From: Kosakonia pseudosacchari
GTDB taxonomy: Bacteria; Pseudomonadota; Gammaproteobacteria; Enterobacterales; Enterobacteriaceae
DNA length: 64,000 nt
Assembly (NCBI RefSeq): GCF_900184035.1
Contig: NZ_FXWP01000009.1
Span: 798,553 to 862,552, forward strand
Reading direction: 5' to 3'
A program made the position numbers and the translations under genes. The notes beneath the pieces were generated by a model, which was not told the origin of the DNA, did not search any database, and worked only from the letters and a program-made list of their open reading frames with translations. Each line of letters starts with the position of its first letter. The first letter of the stretch is position 1. This document shows positions 1-9,190 of the stretch, piece after piece.

Positions 1-141
1 CAGACTTTTCTTTTCCCGACGCACCGCGACTTTGAGAAAAATGTTGAAATCGCGTTGGCGCAAACCCAGCAAGCGATCGATCACCTGCAAATAAACCAGA
101 CGTTGCTTAGCGCTGGCGATATGGCAAGTGATGAATTCTAA
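1..141 (+). CDS. csgE: CsgE, curli secretion specificity factor (3' end only)
   Basis: The window opens inside this gene; 46 C-terminal residues and the stop are visible. The segment contains [13 protein letters not shown] and ends in GDMASDEF, matching the C-terminus of E. coli CsgE as I recall it. CsgE is a periplasmic adaptor that caps the CsgG pore and directs CsgA to it. csgF starts 27 bp downstream and csgG follows, so this is the distal part of the csgDEFG operon. The 5' end lies outside the window. Confidence 0.93.
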   Translation, partial: QTFLFPTHRDFEKNVEIALAQTQQAIDHLQINQTLLSAGDMASDEF

Positions 142-167
142 AATACGTTAAATCTCCGGAGGCTATT

Positions 168-581
168 ATGCGTAGCATATTTACCCTGCTTGCGCTGTTG
201 CTTATCGCGCCTGCATGCTGGGCGGGAACAATGACATTCCAGTTTCGTAATCCTAATTTCGGCGGGAATCCTAATAACGGTGCATTTTTATTAAATAGCG
301 CCCAGGCACAAAATTCTTATACCGATCCCAGCTATAAAGATTACGGCGTGGAAACCACCTCCGCGCTGGATAATTTCACCCAGGCAATACAATCACAAAT
401 ATTGGGCGGGTTACTGACCAATATTAATACCGGTAAACCGGGGCGAATGGTGACCAGTGATTTTATCGTGGATATTTCCAACAAAGACGGACAATTGCAA
501 TTAAACATCACCGACAGAAAAACCGGCAAGACATCTACGATTCAGGTGTCGGGCCTGCAAAGCGGTTCAACGGATTTTTAA
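168..581 (+). CDS. csgF: CsgF, curli nucleation/assembly factor
   Basis: A 137-residue exported protein. A signal peptide of about 19 residues ends in CWA, and the mature protein starts [14 protein letters not shown], the segment that inserts into the CsgG pore in E. coli. The length and the rest of the chain match the E. coli protein. CsgF couples secreted CsgA to the nucleator CsgB at the cell surface. A strong ribosome binding site (CCGGAGG) sits 6 bp before the ATG. It lies between csgE and csgG in one operon. Confidence 0.96.
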   Translation: MRSIFTLLALLLIAPACWAGTMTFQFRNPNFGGNPNNGAFLLNSAQAQNSYTDPSYKDYGVETTSALDNFTQAIQSQILGGLLTNINTGKPGRMVTSDFIVDISNKDGQLQLNITDRKTGKTSTIQVSGLQSGSTDF

Positions 582-606
582 GCCACTGTCTAACAGGACA
601 ACAACT

Positions 607-1440
607 ATGTCGCGCCTATTCATTTTATTCGCCGTGTGTTTATTAAGTGGTTGCCTGACTGCGCCGCCAAAACAAGCCGCTAAGCCGACGCTGTTACCGC
701 GGGCGCAAAGTTATCAGGATCTGACGCATCTGCCGCTGCCAAGCGGGAAGATTTTCGTCTCGGTGTATAACATCCAGGATGAAACCGGGCAATTTAAGCC
801 CTACCCGGCAAGTAACTTTTCTACCGCTGTCCCGCAAAGCGCCACGGCAATGCTGGTTACGGCGCTGAAAGATTCACGCTGGTTTGTCCCGCTGGAGCGC
901 CAGGGTTTGCAGAATTTGCTAAATGAACGAAAAATCATTCGCGCCGCACAAGAAAACGGGACGGTTGCCATTAACAATCGCGTTCCGCTTCCCTCACTGA
1001 CTGCCGCGAATATCATGATTGAAGGGTCAATTATTGGCTACGAGAGCAATGTAAAATCCGGCGGCATTGGCGCACGGTATTTCGGCATCGGCGGAGACAC
1101 ACAATATCAGCTGGATCAAATCGCGGTGAATTTACGGGTGATAAATGTCACGACCGGGGAAATTCTCTCATCGGTCAACACCAGTAAAACCATTCTCTCC
1201 TACGAAGTACAGGCTGGGGTATTTCGCTTTATTGACTACCAGCGGCTACTGGAGGGAGAAATTGGTTATACCGCCAATGAACCGGTCATGCTCTGCCTGA
1301 TGTCGGCGATTGAAACAGGGGTGATTTTGCTAATCAATGACGGGATTGATCGGGGACTGTGGGATTTGCAGCAAGGCGCCGATCGTCATAACCCCGTGCT
1401 GGCAAAATACCGCGAAATGGCGGTGCCGCCGGAGTCCTGA
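607..1440 (+). CDS. csgG: CsgG, outer-membrane curli secretion channel lipoprotein
   Basis: A 277-residue lipoprotein with lipobox L13-S-G-C16 after a short hydrophobic leader. CsgG forms the nonameric outer-membrane pore through which curli subunits leave the cell. The internal segment LTAANIMIEGSIIGYESN and the total length fit the family. It is the last gene of the csgDEFG operon and is followed by a hairpin terminator shared with the convergent ycdZ. Confidence 0.97.
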   Translation: MSRLFILFAVCLLSGCLTAPPKQAAKPTLLPRAQSYQDLTHLPLPSGKIFVSVYNIQDETGQFKPYPASNFSTAVPQSATAMLVTALKDSRWFVPLERQGLQNLLNERKIIRAAQENGTVAINNRVPLPSLTAANIMIEGSIIGYESNVKSGGIGARYFGIGGDTQYQLDQIAVNLRVINVTTGEILSSVNTSKTILSYEVQAGVFRFIDYQRLLEGEIGYTANEPVMLCLMSAIETGVILLINDGIDRGLWDLQQGADRHNPVLAKYREMAVPPES

Positions 1441-1449
1441 AAAAGCAAG

Positions 1450-1473
1450 GCGTGACTTTTGGTCACGCTTTCT
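1450..1473. terminator. Bidirectional terminator between csgG and ycdZ
   Basis: GCGTGAC and GTCACGC form a 7-bp stem around a 5-nt loop, followed by TTTCTC on the plus strand. On the minus strand the same hairpin is followed by CTTGCTTTTT. It overlaps the last codons of ycdZ. Confidence 0.75.
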
Positions 1474-1945
1474 CTTGCTCTTTAAGCAGCGGCTGCGCGC
1501 GGCGAGAAGCCAGCCACAGCCCGCTGTTTTTCATGGCATAGCCAAACACTAACCCCACCGCCAGCGACGGGATGACAAGCCGCCAGTCGCCCTGCCCGGC
1601 AAATGTCGCGCAGGCGCCAATAAACGTTCCAGGTACAAATGAGAGCAACACGTTTTTGGCCTGAATACACATTAAAAACGCCACCACACCGGTCATCAGA
1701 TAACCCAGAATATTCAGATGCGGAGCCAGTGCTGCGCCATGAATAATGACCTGCGCCCAGGCCACGCCGCTCATCACCGTACAGGCGGAAATAAGCAGCC
1801 CTTTTACACCGCCCTGCGGGCAGGCGAAATAGGCGGTGCAGCCGAGAAAACCGGCCCAGCTTAATAAACCAAAAGAGACAGCCACCCAACCCCAGATGCC
1901 GGAGAGAATACCTGTCGTCATTGCGATAGAAAAGAGAATGTTCAT
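1463..1945 (-). CDS. ycdZ: YcdZ, DUF1097 inner-membrane protein
   Basis: A 160-residue, almost wholly hydrophobic protein with about five membrane spans, including AVSFGLLSWAGFLGCTAYFAC and LLSFVPGTFIGACATFAG. It matches E. coli YcdZ (DUF1097, function unknown). I start it at the ATG of MNILFSIAMTTG as in E. coli; in-frame ATGs 9 and 12 bp upstream are possible alternatives. Its upstream region carries a perfect CRP-type site, and E. coli ycdZ is known to respond to CRP. It is convergent with csgG. Confidence 0.9.
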   Translation of the reverse strand: MNILFSIAMTTGILSGIWGWVAVSFGLLSWAGFLGCTAYFACPQGGVKGLLISACTVMSGVAWAQVIIHGAALAPHLNILGYLMTGVVAFLMCIQAKNVLLSFVPGTFIGACATFAGQGDWRLVIPSLAVGLVFGYAMKNSGLWLASRRAQPLLKEQEKA

Positions 1946-2030
1946 GGCGCGCATCATAGCAGATGCGCGCTCCCGAGATGCGACTATGCGCACACTATTT
2001 GAAAACCACTAATCTCAGTTACATTTTAAT

Positions 2031-2046
2031 TGTGATTAAAATCACA
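2031..2046 (-). promoter_or_regulatory. CRP binding site upstream of ycdZ
   Basis: TGTGATTAAAATCACA fits the CRP consensus TGTGA-N6-TCACA in all ten fixed positions, and the symmetry extends three more bases each side (2028-2049). Its centre is about 93 bp upstream of the ycdZ start, and its outer edge touches the ycdY stop codon. Confidence 0.8.
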
Positions 2047-2047
2047 A

Positions 2048-2602
2048 TTATTCTTCTGATTCTTCCTGCAACTCATCCCACATCGCGGCGATCGCATCGC
2101 GTGTCAGCGGCGCCATGGTGCGCCAGAACGGCGTTGTCGCATGGGCTTCAACTTTGCCAAAGAAAGTGCCACACCAGGGCAGCAGATAATCGGCGAATAA
2201 GGTTTCCTGAGCTTCGCTTTCATCTTCTGCGGCCTGATCTTCCAGCCATGAGGCCGCCAGCAACAACGTCCCGATGTGATCGGCTGGCGCATCGGTCAGC
2301 GGCATGCCGCGGCTGGACAAAAATGAACGCACTTCCGCTTCCGTCGCCCCTTCCACCCAGGCACTACGATAAGGCGAGACGCGGCACTCGTCGCCGACAA
2401 ACAGCGCGTTGTAATCAGCCGCCAGAGCCTGCGCATCGCAGTTTTTCTGCAACCGTTCAAGCAGCGCATCCTGCTCCAGCGGCCAGCTTTCCGCCAGTTT
2501 CCCCTCACGGATCATGGTATAGAGCGGCACCAGCAGAGGATCTTGCGGCTGGCGGTAAAACAACGAGCCCAGTACACGGCAGAGGATTGAAAATTCGTTC
2601 AT
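2048..2602 (-). CDS. ycdY: YcdY, TorD/DmsD-family redox-enzyme maturation chaperone
   Basis: A 184-residue, mostly helical acidic protein matching E. coli YcdY. Landmarks are ADYNALFVGDECRVSPYRS and the C-terminal WRTMAPLTRDAIAAMWDEL. E. coli YcdY belongs to the TorD-like chaperones and has been linked to activation of the neighbouring phosphatase YcdX. It lies 19 bp downstream of ycdX on the same strand, so the two are very probably co-transcribed. Confidence 0.92.
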   Translation of the reverse strand: MNEFSILCRVLGSLFYRQPQDPLLVPLYTMIREGKLAESWPLEQDALLERLQKNCDAQALAADYNALFVGDECRVSPYRSAWVEGATEAEVRSFLSSRGMPLTDAPADHIGTLLLAASWLEDQAAEDESEAQETLFADYLLPWCGTFFGKVEAHATTPFWRTMAPLTRDAIAAMWDELQEESEE

Positions 2603-2621
2603 TCAGTTGTTCCAGTCAGTA

Positions 2622-3359
2622 TTAAAGTTCTGCAAATTCGGTAATTGGCGGCATGCCACGGGATTCGAGAAAATCCAGCAGACGACGCGGCGAGACATTC
2701 AGAATACGGTCTTCCGGGAAATCGACGTCATCCAGCACCTTGCGACACTCACTGAAATCGCCAAGCGTAAACGCGGTGTGGGAATCCGATCCCAGCGCCA
2801 CCCAACCGCCGGCATCACGCACTGCGGCAGCCACGGCGCGGCAATTCGCCTCGCTGCCTTTGCGCGAATGGATAAACGACGAATTGTTAATTTCAAGCGC
2901 GACGCCATATTTCGCGGCGGCGGCGGCAACGGCCGGAATATCAATGTCAAATTTCGGGTTACCAGGGTGGCTAATAATATGGACGTTGCCGCTGGCGATA
3001 GTCGCCATCATCGCCTCCGTGTGGGTGGCTTTATCCTGCGGCGGAAACACCGGCTCATGGAAACCGGCGATGATCAGATCCAGCGACGTCAACATCGGTC
3101 CGGTGCAGTCGATTTCACCGTTGATGTTTTTAATATTGGCTTCAATACCGCGCAAAATGCCCACGCCATCGACCATCCGTGGCCAGATGCGCATATTCAC
3201 GAAATGCCAGTAGTGCGGCGCATCCGCCATATCCGGCCCGTGGTCGGTAATGGCAAAGAGCTTGATCCCTTTGCGTTTTGCCTCGGCAATATAATCGTGA
3301 AGCGTACTGTAAGCGTGGGTGCTGGCGACGGTATGCATATGCAGGTCAACGGGATACAT
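2622..3359 (-). CDS. ycdX: YcdX, PHP-family zinc phosphatase
   Basis: A 245-residue PHP-domain metallophosphatase with all family metal-binding motifs visible: DLHMHT near residue 5, [23 protein letters not shown] and LGSDSHTAF. The E. coli homologue has a trinuclear zinc centre, acts on phosphate esters and influences swarming. The start [10 protein letters not shown] agrees with the family, and an AGGAG sits upstream of the ATG. It is followed by ycdY in an apparent two-gene operon. Confidence 0.95.
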   Translation of the reverse strand: MYPVDLHMHTVASTHAYSTLHDYIAEAKRKGIKLFAITDHGPDMADAPHYWHFVNMRIWPRMVDGVGILRGIEANIKNINGEIDCTGPMLTSLDLIIAGFHEPVFPPQDKATHTEAMMATIASGNVHIISHPGNPKFDIDIPAVAAAAAKYGVALEINNSSFIHSRKGSEANCRAVAAAVRDAGGWVALGSDSHTAFTLGDFSECRKVLDDVDFPEDRILNVSPRRLLDFLESRGMPPITEFAEL

Positions 3360-3417
3360 GACTCACTCCTGTAGTTATTTCTGCAAAGGATAGCAGTTAT
3401 CGTTCGCGAGTTTAATG

Positions 3418-3440
3418 ACAAAACCCGGCTATGCCGGGCG
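3418..3440 (-). terminator. Terminator downstream of ghrA
   Basis: On the minus strand CCCGGC-ATA-GCCGGG forms a short GC-rich hairpin followed by TTTTG, immediately after the ghrA stop. Confidence 0.6.
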
Positions 3441-3444
3441 TCTG

Positions 3445-4383
3445 TCAGTAACCACGCGCTCTGTCTACCCGTCCGCTGACCGCTTCACCACGCTCAATAC
3501 GTTGAATAGCCTGCGCAATAAAAGCCACGGCTTCACTGCGACGTGTCGTCGCCGCCATGTGCGGCGTCATCGCCACGCGGGGATGCGTCCACAGCGGATT
3601 ATCGGACGGGAGCGGCTCCTGGCTAAAAACATCGAGCATGGCGCCTTTCAGCTTTCCGCTCTCCAGCGCAGCGAGCAAATCCCCCTCGACAACATGCACG
3701 CCGCGCGCAAGGTTTATCACATAACTGTTATCAGCGAGTTGGTTGAGCAACGCACGATTAATGATACCTGTCGTTTCCGGGGTGTTCGGCAGCAGATTGA
3801 TCAGCACCCGTGTGCCATGCAGAAAGGCTGGCAACTCCTCGCCACCCGCAAAGCTGGTCACGCCGGGTATGTTTTTACGGCTGCGGCTCCAGCTACGCAG
3901 CGGGAACCCCCACTGGCGCAGACTTTCAGCCACTTTCGTACCGAGCACGCCCGCACCGAGGACGCCAATGGTGAAGTCTTCACGTTCGTATTCCTCCAGC
4001 GGTTGCCATTTCGCCTGCTGTTTCAGCGCCTGGTAATCATCAAAACGTCTGAACCAGTGCAACACCTGGCTCACGGCATACTCCTGCATTTGCAGTCCCA
4101 TACCGGTGTCCTCCAGGCGAAACAGCGGAATAGACTCGGGAAGCATCTCAGGATGGGCGTGCAACTGGCTAAGAATCGAATCAACGCCTGCCCCCAATGC
4201 AAAAACGGCTTTTAACTGTCGGCCTTTGAGCATCTCAACCGGCGGATGCCAGACCAGCGCGTAATCAGCGTGGGCATTATCGCCCGGCGTCCACGCGCGG
4301 ATATTTGCCTGCGGCAGCGCCTGGCGCAATGCGCGGATCCAGTCATTGTTATTGAATGAGGGGTGATAAAAGATAATGTCCAT
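3445..4383 (-). CDS. ghrA: GhrA, glyoxylate/hydroxypyruvate reductase A
   Basis: A 312-residue D-2-hydroxyacid dehydrogenase that reduces glyoxylate to glycolate and hydroxypyruvate to glycerate with NADPH. The Rossmann motif GAGVLGTKV, the substrate-loop LARGVHVVE with its conserved Arg, and the C-terminal PHMAA segment with the catalytic His are present. The length equals E. coli GhrA. The start [10 protein letters not shown] is taken by similarity; an upstream in-frame ATG would add 16 unrelated residues. The E. coli order serX-ghrA-ycdX-ycdY-ycdZ-csgG is preserved. Confidence 0.96.
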   Translation of the reverse strand: MDIIFYHPSFNNNDWIRALRQALPQANIRAWTPGDNAHADYALVWHPPVEMLKGRQLKAVFALGAGVDSILSQLHAHPEMLPESIPLFRLEDTGMGLQMQEYAVSQVLHWFRRFDDYQALKQQAKWQPLEEYEREDFTIGVLGAGVLGTKVAESLRQWGFPLRSWSRSRKNIPGVTSFAGGEELPAFLHGTRVLINLLPNTPETTGIINRALLNQLADNSYVINLARGVHVVEGDLLAALESGKLKGAMLDVFSQEPLPSDNPLWTHPRVAMTPHMAATTRRSEAVAFIAQAIQRIERGEAVSGRVDRARGY

Positions 4384-4583
4384 ATCAACTCCAGAATCTG
4401 ATGTGATGTATCCGGTTCTTTTCCGGAACAATTATGCTTTTTCGCTAAGGCCGCTCAGCATAACAAATTTCTTCCGTACCACGCGGAGAAAGTACCGTGA
4501 CGAGAAAAAAAGCGATTTCAGAACGTTTAAGAAGCAGGTTGTTTGAAGTTTGTCTAAACGCGCTAATTTATTAAAAAAGAGGA

Positions 4584-4612
4584 TTGACGACCTCCGGGGT
4601 TTTCCCTACATT
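4584..4612 (+). promoter_or_regulatory. Sigma-70 promoter of the left tRNA-Ser gene
   Basis: TTGACG and TACATT are separated by 17 bp. The discriminator after the -10 box (AGCGCCCG) is GC-rich, as in stringently controlled stable-RNA promoters. Mature tRNA begins about 28 bp downstream of the expected start site. Confidence 0.75.
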
Positions 4613-4646
4613 AGCGCCCGTCCCGTCAATATCGGGAAGACAATGT

Positions 4647-4734
4647 GGTGAGGTGTCCGAGTGGCTGAAGGAGCACGCCTGGAAAGTGTGTATACGGCAA
4701 CGTATCGGGGGTTCGAATCCCCCCCTCACCGCCA
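4647..4734 (+). tRNA. serX: tRNA-Ser (anticodon GGA), left copy
   Basis: An 88-nt class II tRNA with acceptor stem GGTGAGG/CCTCACC, discriminator G, encoded CCA, anticodon GGA at 4681-4683 and a long variable arm. Its position beside ghrA matches E. coli serX. The last 19 bp are repeated at the end of every downstream 182-bp unit. An identical gene lies at 63725. Confidence 0.97.
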
Positions 4735-5579
4735 TCATTCAAAGAAGAGCCCGCATGCAAATGCGGGCTTTTTTTTCGCATATCGCACGCCGCCGGGGGG
4801 GGTGAGAAGCCCCGACCGGGGGTCGACAACTGGCGCAGCCAGTTGGACAGATGACGAGCCCGCGAGGAATCTGCCCGTAGGGTGAGCGAAGCGAATCAAT
4901 CCCCCCCTCACCGCCATCATTCAAAAAAGAGCCCGCATGCAAATGCGGGCTCTTCTTTCGCATATCGCACGCCGCCGGGGGGGGTGAGAAGCCCCGACCG
5001 GGGGTCGACAACTGGCGCAGCCAGTTGGACAGATGACGAGCCCGCGAGGAATCTGCCCGTAGGGTGAGCGAAGCGAATCAATCCCCCCTCACCGCCATCA
5101 TTCAAAAAAGAGCTCGCATGTAAATGCGGGCTTTTTTTTTCGCATATCGCACTCCCGCAGGGGGGATGAGAAGCCCCGACCGGGGTTCGACAACTGGCGC
5201 AGCCAGTTGGACAGATGACGAGCCCGCGAGGAATCTGCCCGTAGGGTGAGCGAAGCGAATCAATCCCCCCTCACCGCCATCATTCAAAGAAGAGCTCGCA
5301 TGCAAATGCGGGCTTTTTTTTCGCATATCGCACTCCCGCAGGGGGGATGAGAAGCCCCGACCGGGGTTCGACAACTGGCGCAGCCAGTTGGACAGATGAC
5401 GAGCCAGCGAGGAATCTGCCCGTAGGGTGAGCGAAGCGAATCAATCCCCCCCTCACCGCCATCATTCAAAGAAGAGCTCGCATGTAAATGCGGGCTTTTT
5501 TTTCGCATATCGCACTCCCGCAGGGGGGGATGAGAAGCCCCGACCGGGGGTCGACAACTGGCGCAGCCAGTTGGACAGA
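4735..5579 (+). repeat. Tandem array of ~182-bp tRNA-trailer repeats (four full units plus a partial fifth)
   Basis: Units are 4735-4916, 4917-5097, 5098-5279, 5280-5461 and a partial 5462-5579, and all are near-identical. Each holds a terminator hairpin (AGCCCGCAT/ATGCGGGCT plus T-run; 4748-4776 in unit 1), a second perfect hairpin CAACTGGC-GCA-GCCAGTTG (4827-4845), and ends with the last 19 bp of the tRNA-Ser gene including CCA. This matches the architecture of the E. coli tyrT trailer (about 178-bp repeats with 19 bp of tRNA, source of rtT RNA). Assigning these to the RtT family is inference. No convincing protein is encoded. Confidence 0.9.
4748..4776 (+). terminator. Intrinsic terminator of tRNA-Ser (first of several repeated copies)
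   Basis: A 9-bp stem AGCCCGCAT/ATGCGGGCT with loop GCAA is followed by seven Ts, 13 bp after the encoded CCA. Copies recur in each repeat unit; in some the 5' arm reads AGCTCGCAT or AGCTCGCATG-T, weakening one pair. Confidence 0.85.
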
Positions 5580-5667
5580 CCATGAACGCAGTGAGTGGGC
5601 TGCCCGCACAACCATGCCGGGAGCATTTGAGAACAACCGCTCGTCCATTCTCATCGCTAGCAAATGG

Positions 5668-5973
5668 TCATTTGCTGTCCACAAGCCCTCTTTCGTTAAA
5701 GGCATCATATTTCAGGATTTCTGCCGTCATCCGTTCCTGCCATCGAGTGATAAATGCCCGGGTGTGAGGAGCGGCAAGATGCGCGGTCAGCGCATCCTGA
5801 TCTTGCCAGCGTTCCGATATGAGCACGCTTCCGGCAAGATGATCTTCTACTGCCACGTCATACGAGAGGTTTCCTGCACGTTTACGCACGGTTTGCGCGA
5901 GTACATTCATGTCGGCCATAAAGTGTGGTAAATCAGAGGGTTTAATATTCACATAACCGCAAATGATGAGCAT
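5668..5973 (-). CDS. Antibiotic biosynthesis monooxygenase (ABM) domain protein
   Basis: A 101-residue single-domain protein of the ABM/quinol monooxygenase (YgiN-like) ferredoxin-fold family. Typical landmarks are the LIISERWQDQDALTAHLAAPHTRAF region (strand, 'W-D-ALxxHLxxPH' motif) and RAGNLSYDV near residue 34. Members oxidise quinols or aromatic substrates without a cofactor. It starts 61 bp downstream of an MDR quinone-reductase-like gene on the same strand, suggesting a two-gene quinone/electrophile unit controlled by the divergent LysR. Confidence 0.8.
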   Translation of the reverse strand: MLIICGYVNIKPSDLPHFMADMNVLAQTVRKRAGNLSYDVAVEDHLAGSVLISERWQDQDALTAHLAAPHTRAFITRWQERMTAEILKYDAFNERGLVDSK

Positions 5974-6033
5974 AGCGTTGCCTTGTATCTGTCATCCCCG
6001 ATCGCTCTGCCTGGCCGTCCGGGGACATGATTA

Positions 6034-7050
6034 TCAAACGTTAGTCAGTACAATTTTGCCCTGAATATTGCCCATTGCTGCGCGCTGATGGGCCGCAGAT
6101 GCCAGTGCTAACGGATAAGTGCTATCAATCACCACCCGGACAACACCCTCTTCCAGAAGACGGCCTGCTTGCGATAATTGCGCACCGCTGGAGCGCACTT
6201 GCGTCGATGACACCATCACCTCTTTTTGCGCGGCTTCAGAATGTGCGGAAAAGCCCAACGGATTAACCAGAAAGAGTGCGCCGCCAGGTCTGATACAGCG
6301 CAGAAAGCGCGCCACATTAGCGCCCCCTACCGCATCGAAAACGAGATCAACGTTTTTTACTGCGCGCTCAGCAGCGATTTTGGTGTAGTCGATAAACTCA
6401 TCAGCCCCCAGTTCGCGTAACAGCGCTTCATTGCGGGAAGAAGCCACGGCAATGACCCGCGCACCTTGCCAGCGGGCAAGCTGAACGGCAAGGTGTCCCA
6501 CGCCACCACCAGCACCGTTAACCAGCACCGTTCGCCCTTTTAATGGAACGGCTTTATGTGGAAAAGACTGGAAAGGATTCGGTGCGTCATGCCCTGTTTC
6601 GATAAGAAACTGCCAGGCCGTGAGCAGTGACATCGGGGCACCCGCAGCCTGAACATGCCCGATTCCGCGAGGTTTCAGCGCCAGTTGCGACGAAGGTACG
6701 CTTACATATTCTGCATAAGCCCCACTGCCCTCCATCACCTTTTCAGGAAAACGCACCATCGAATAGACCTCATCTCCGATGCTAAACCCGGTAACGTGTT
6801 TACCGACCGCTGCGACAACACCTGATATGTCAGTTCCTAAAATGAGCGGAAAAGTGGGTTCGGGCCACCATTCAGGCGGAAGTGCCCGATACCCGTCACG
6901 CAGATACCAGTCTGGCGGGTTAAGGCTGGCGGCTTGCACATGCACAAGAACCTCGTCGTTTCCCACTTTGGGCCGGGGCACTTCTTCATAAAGCAGGTTA
7001 TCTGGCCCACCAAACGCATGTAGCTGTACAGCTTTCATCATCTCAGTCAT
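6034..7050 (-). CDS. NADP-dependent MDR oxidoreductase (quinone-reductase-like)
   Basis: A protein of about 338 residues of the zinc-independent medium-chain dehydrogenase/reductase superfamily. It has the N-terminal GroES-like domain (MKAVQLHAFGGPDNLLYEEVP) and nucleotide motif VNGAGGGVGHLAVQLA. The Cys/His/Glu catalytic zinc ligands of alcohol dehydrogenases are not evident, pointing to a quinone/enone reductase. I use the ATG at 7050; an adjacent GTG is three bases upstream. It is divergent from a LysR gene (92 bp gap) and followed by the ABM gene. Confidence 0.85.
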   Translation of the reverse strand: MTEMMKAVQLHAFGGPDNLLYEEVPRPKVGNDEVLVHVQAASLNPPDWYLRDGYRALPPEWWPEPTFPLILGTDISGVVAAVGKHVTGFSIGDEVYSMVRFPEKVMEGSGAYAEYVSVPSSQLALKPRGIGHVQAAGAPMSLLTAWQFLIETGHDAPNPFQSFPHKAVPLKGRTVLVNGAGGGVGHLAVQLARWQGARVIAVASSRNEALLRELGADEFIDYTKIAAERAVKNVDLVFDAVGGANVARFLRCIRPGGALFLVNPLGFSAHSEAAQKEVMVSSTQVRSSGAQLSQAGRLLEEGVVRVVIDSTYPLALASAAHQRAAMGNIQGKIVLTNV

Positions 7051-7141
7051 CACCGTCTCACGCTAAAAAACACTCAGGTAACAGAGCATACGGCTAATAT
7101 TCAGGATTGATAATGTGGCTCCATTTCGCTTTAATTGTGCC

Positions 7142-8044
7142 ATGAAGGAACAAATAGGTTTGGAAAGACTCACGGGTCTCATCGCATTCGCTCGCGCCGG
7201 CGCTCTGGGCAGTTATAGCGCCGCTGCCCGCTCGCTCTCCGTTTCCCCTTCCGCAATCAGTAAAAGTATCCAACGGCTGGAAAAGCATCTCGGCGTCACG
7301 TTATTCACCCGAACGACACGCTCGCTCGTGCTAACGGCCGAAGGCCGCGAACTGCACGAACGCGCGTTGCGATTGCTACGGGATGCCGAAGAGATCGAGC
7401 AGGTAGCCAAACGCAGCCGCGCGGAACCAGCAGGTACGTTACGTATTGCGGCATCGTTACCGGTGGGCATTCATATGATCGCCCCTGTACTTGCGCAATT
7501 TTGCGCGCTTCACCCAAAAGTGACGATCGATTTACGGTTAAACGATCTGGTGGTAAGCATCGTTGATGAGCATATTGATATTGCCTTTCGAATTGGCGAT
7601 CTTGCAGATTCAAACCTGCTGGCGCGTCGCCTCCCGCCGTATCAGATAGGGTGTTATGCCTCGCCTGAATATGTAGCCCGTTGCACGCCGCCGAAACATC
7701 CCGATGACTTAATCGGGCACCAAACGATTAATCTGCGTTACCAGAACACGGGGCAACTTTTTCGCTGGCCGTTCCGTGTCGGAGAACGGGAGATTGAAAT
7801 TGTGCCTTCATCAACGGTGATTGTTGATGCCAGCGAAGCCGCGATAGCCGCAATGACCGCCGGGGCCGGAATAGGCATGGCGTCCAATTTTATGGTGGCA
7901 TCCCTGGTCAGGGATAAAAAGTTGGTTCCCGTACTCGCGGATTTTACGGTGGAGCGGCGTAATATTTCGGCTGTCTGGCACGAAAGCCGCCGTTCAAATC
8001 CGGCGGTACGTGCTTTTCTGGATCATATGCTTATACATTTTTAA
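7142..8044 (+). CDS. LysR-family transcriptional regulator
   Basis: A 300-residue LysR regulator. The N-terminal winged helix includes [33 protein letters not shown], and a periplasmic-binding-like effector domain follows from about residue 90 ([12 protein letters not shown]). The start [10 protein letters not shown] is preferred over an ATG 27 bp upstream because it gives the canonical LysR N-terminus. It is divergent from the MDR-ABM pair, the usual arrangement for a LysR regulator and its target. Confidence 0.88.
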   Translation: MKEQIGLERLTGLIAFARAGALGSYSAAARSLSVSPSAISKSIQRLEKHLGVTLFTRTTRSLVLTAEGRELHERALRLLRDAEEIEQVAKRSRAEPAGTLRIAASLPVGIHMIAPVLAQFCALHPKVTIDLRLNDLVVSIVDEHIDIAFRIGDLADSNLLARRLPPYQIGCYASPEYVARCTPPKHPDDLIGHQTINLRYQNTGQLFRWPFRVGEREIEIVPSSTVIVDASEAAIAAMTAGAGIGMASNFMVASLVRDKKLVPVLADFTVERRNISAVWHESRRSNPAVRAFLDHMLIHF

Positions 8045-8350
8045 CAGGCTCTCTGCGGCATTAAACAACGCGGCATGATCACCGGTATGCGCTTTGGCCT
8101 CAGGGTCGACATGGCTCAGGACAGAACCCATGCCAGCCTGGTTTCGCGGCTGCAGGGCGCAATAATTCGCAATGATGAAAAACGGTGCTCACGCTCAGCG
8201 ACAGCGCAATTGAAAATTTACGATCCCGCTAATTGTGCAGCCCGCCATGATGATAACGCCGCGCCAGCGGCATTTTTTTCGCCCGCCCTTCACTTCCCGC
8301 ACCACCATTAGTCTTTTTTAGCGCCAACTAACACTATGTTTATATGCCGT
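8045..8350. other. Intergenic stretch without a convincing gene
   Basis: No open frame has family similarity or a ribosome binding site. On the minus strand a short open stretch around 8060-8175 has coding-like composition (ALQPRNQAGMGSVLSHVD) but no start or recognisable family; it may be a gene relic. Confidence 0.4.
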
Positions 8351-8887
8351 TTATGACCTCAGCTTATAGTGCGACTGCACCAGACCTGAAGGGAAGCTGC
8401 GGCTTGATAACAGCGTCAAATCTATATCCCCGGTCAGGGAGCCAAACAACGGTTTTCCCGAGCCGAGCAGAACAGGAACGGTAGTGATAACGATATCGGC
8501 GACCAGACCTTCACGCAGGAACGACTGTATTACCTGCCCGCCATCGATATAGACGCGACGCGCGTTCTGCGCCGCCAGGTCAGTAAGCACCTCCCCTGGC
8601 GTGCGACATGAGAACTGCACTTTGCCCTTCAGTTTCTCGGGCACGGGGGTATCGGTTAGCTGTCGGGAGAGCACCAGCACGGGTCGATCATAGGGCCATT
8701 CGTCAAAGGTCAGTACCTTCTCATAACTGCCTCGCCCCATAACGATCCAATCTTTGTCCACGATGAACGCCGCATAGCCATGATCTTCTGTCGGGTCATC
8801 GCGCTGCAACAGCCACTCGATATCGCCATCCTGTCGGGCGATATAACCATCAAGACTGACGGCAATAAAAACATGTGTGGTGACCAT
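8351..8887 (-). CDS. Dihydrofolate-reductase-family protein (RibD C-terminal domain)
   Basis: A 178-residue protein of the DHFR/RibD-C fold. Landmarks are the N-terminal strand VFIAVSLDGYIA, IVMGRGSYEKVL, and RRVYIDGGQVIQSFLREGLVADIVITTVPVLLGSGKPLF. Such proteins are NADPH-dependent reductases of unknown substrate, common in bacteria. A GGAGCAGTTG ribosome binding site supports the ATG at 8887; the frame is open 28 codons further upstream. No operon partner is evident. Confidence 0.87.
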   Translation of the reverse strand: MVTTHVFIAVSLDGYIARQDGDIEWLLQRDDPTEDHGYAAFIVDKDWIVMGRGSYEKVLTFDEWPYDRPVLVLSRQLTDTPVPEKLKGKVQFSCRTPGEVLTDLAAQNARRVYIDGGQVIQSFLREGLVADIVITTVPVLLGSGKPLFGSLTGDIDLTLLSSRSFPSGLVQSHYKLRS

Positions 8888-9190
8888 CAACTGCTCCGTA
8901 TTCAGATTACCTTTCTCGTAGTTTAGAGAGGTTAGCGATAGTGACATGCTCGCTGTGGAAAAACGTAGCATGAAGGTAGCAACATTGCCTTTATGGATTA
9001 AGGCAAAAAATCGCGTGGTGTTGAATCCAGGATGGCGCGAAAATCGGTGATCTGCTCCCCATAAAGTAACCTTTCACAAAGTTATTAGCATCCATTTCTG
9101 GTACAAAGCAGCCAAGCAAGTCGCGCTGAAAATCCGCTAACGTGAAAAAAGATCCCTGTGATTAAACAAGCGGCATCTCCGATCGTTACC
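8888..9190. other. Intergenic stretch with one copy of a dispersed degenerate repeat
   Basis: No supported gene. Positions 9089-9114 (TTTCTGGTACAAAGCAGCC core) belong to a short repeat family also found at 13491, 30871, 42249, 59321, 60151 and 62165. Confidence 0.4.

Noticed and set aside
2607..3374. 255-codon plus-strand frame antisense to ycdX
   Set aside because: It mirrors the well-supported PHP phosphatase, lacks a ribosome binding site, and its composition is that of an antisense shadow.
4735..5579. Tandem repeats as a CRISPR array
   Set aside because: Units are about 182 bp and almost identical throughout, with no short repeat/variable spacer pattern and no cas genes.
4735..5579. Small proteins encoded within the trailer repeats
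   Set aside because: The open frames are long on both strands mainly because the units repeat; none has a credible ribosome binding site. A protamine-like product as claimed for tyrT cannot be excluded but is not supported.
8075..8311. 78-codon plus-strand frame
   Set aside because: No family similarity and no ribosome binding site; the gap is better described as non-coding or relic.
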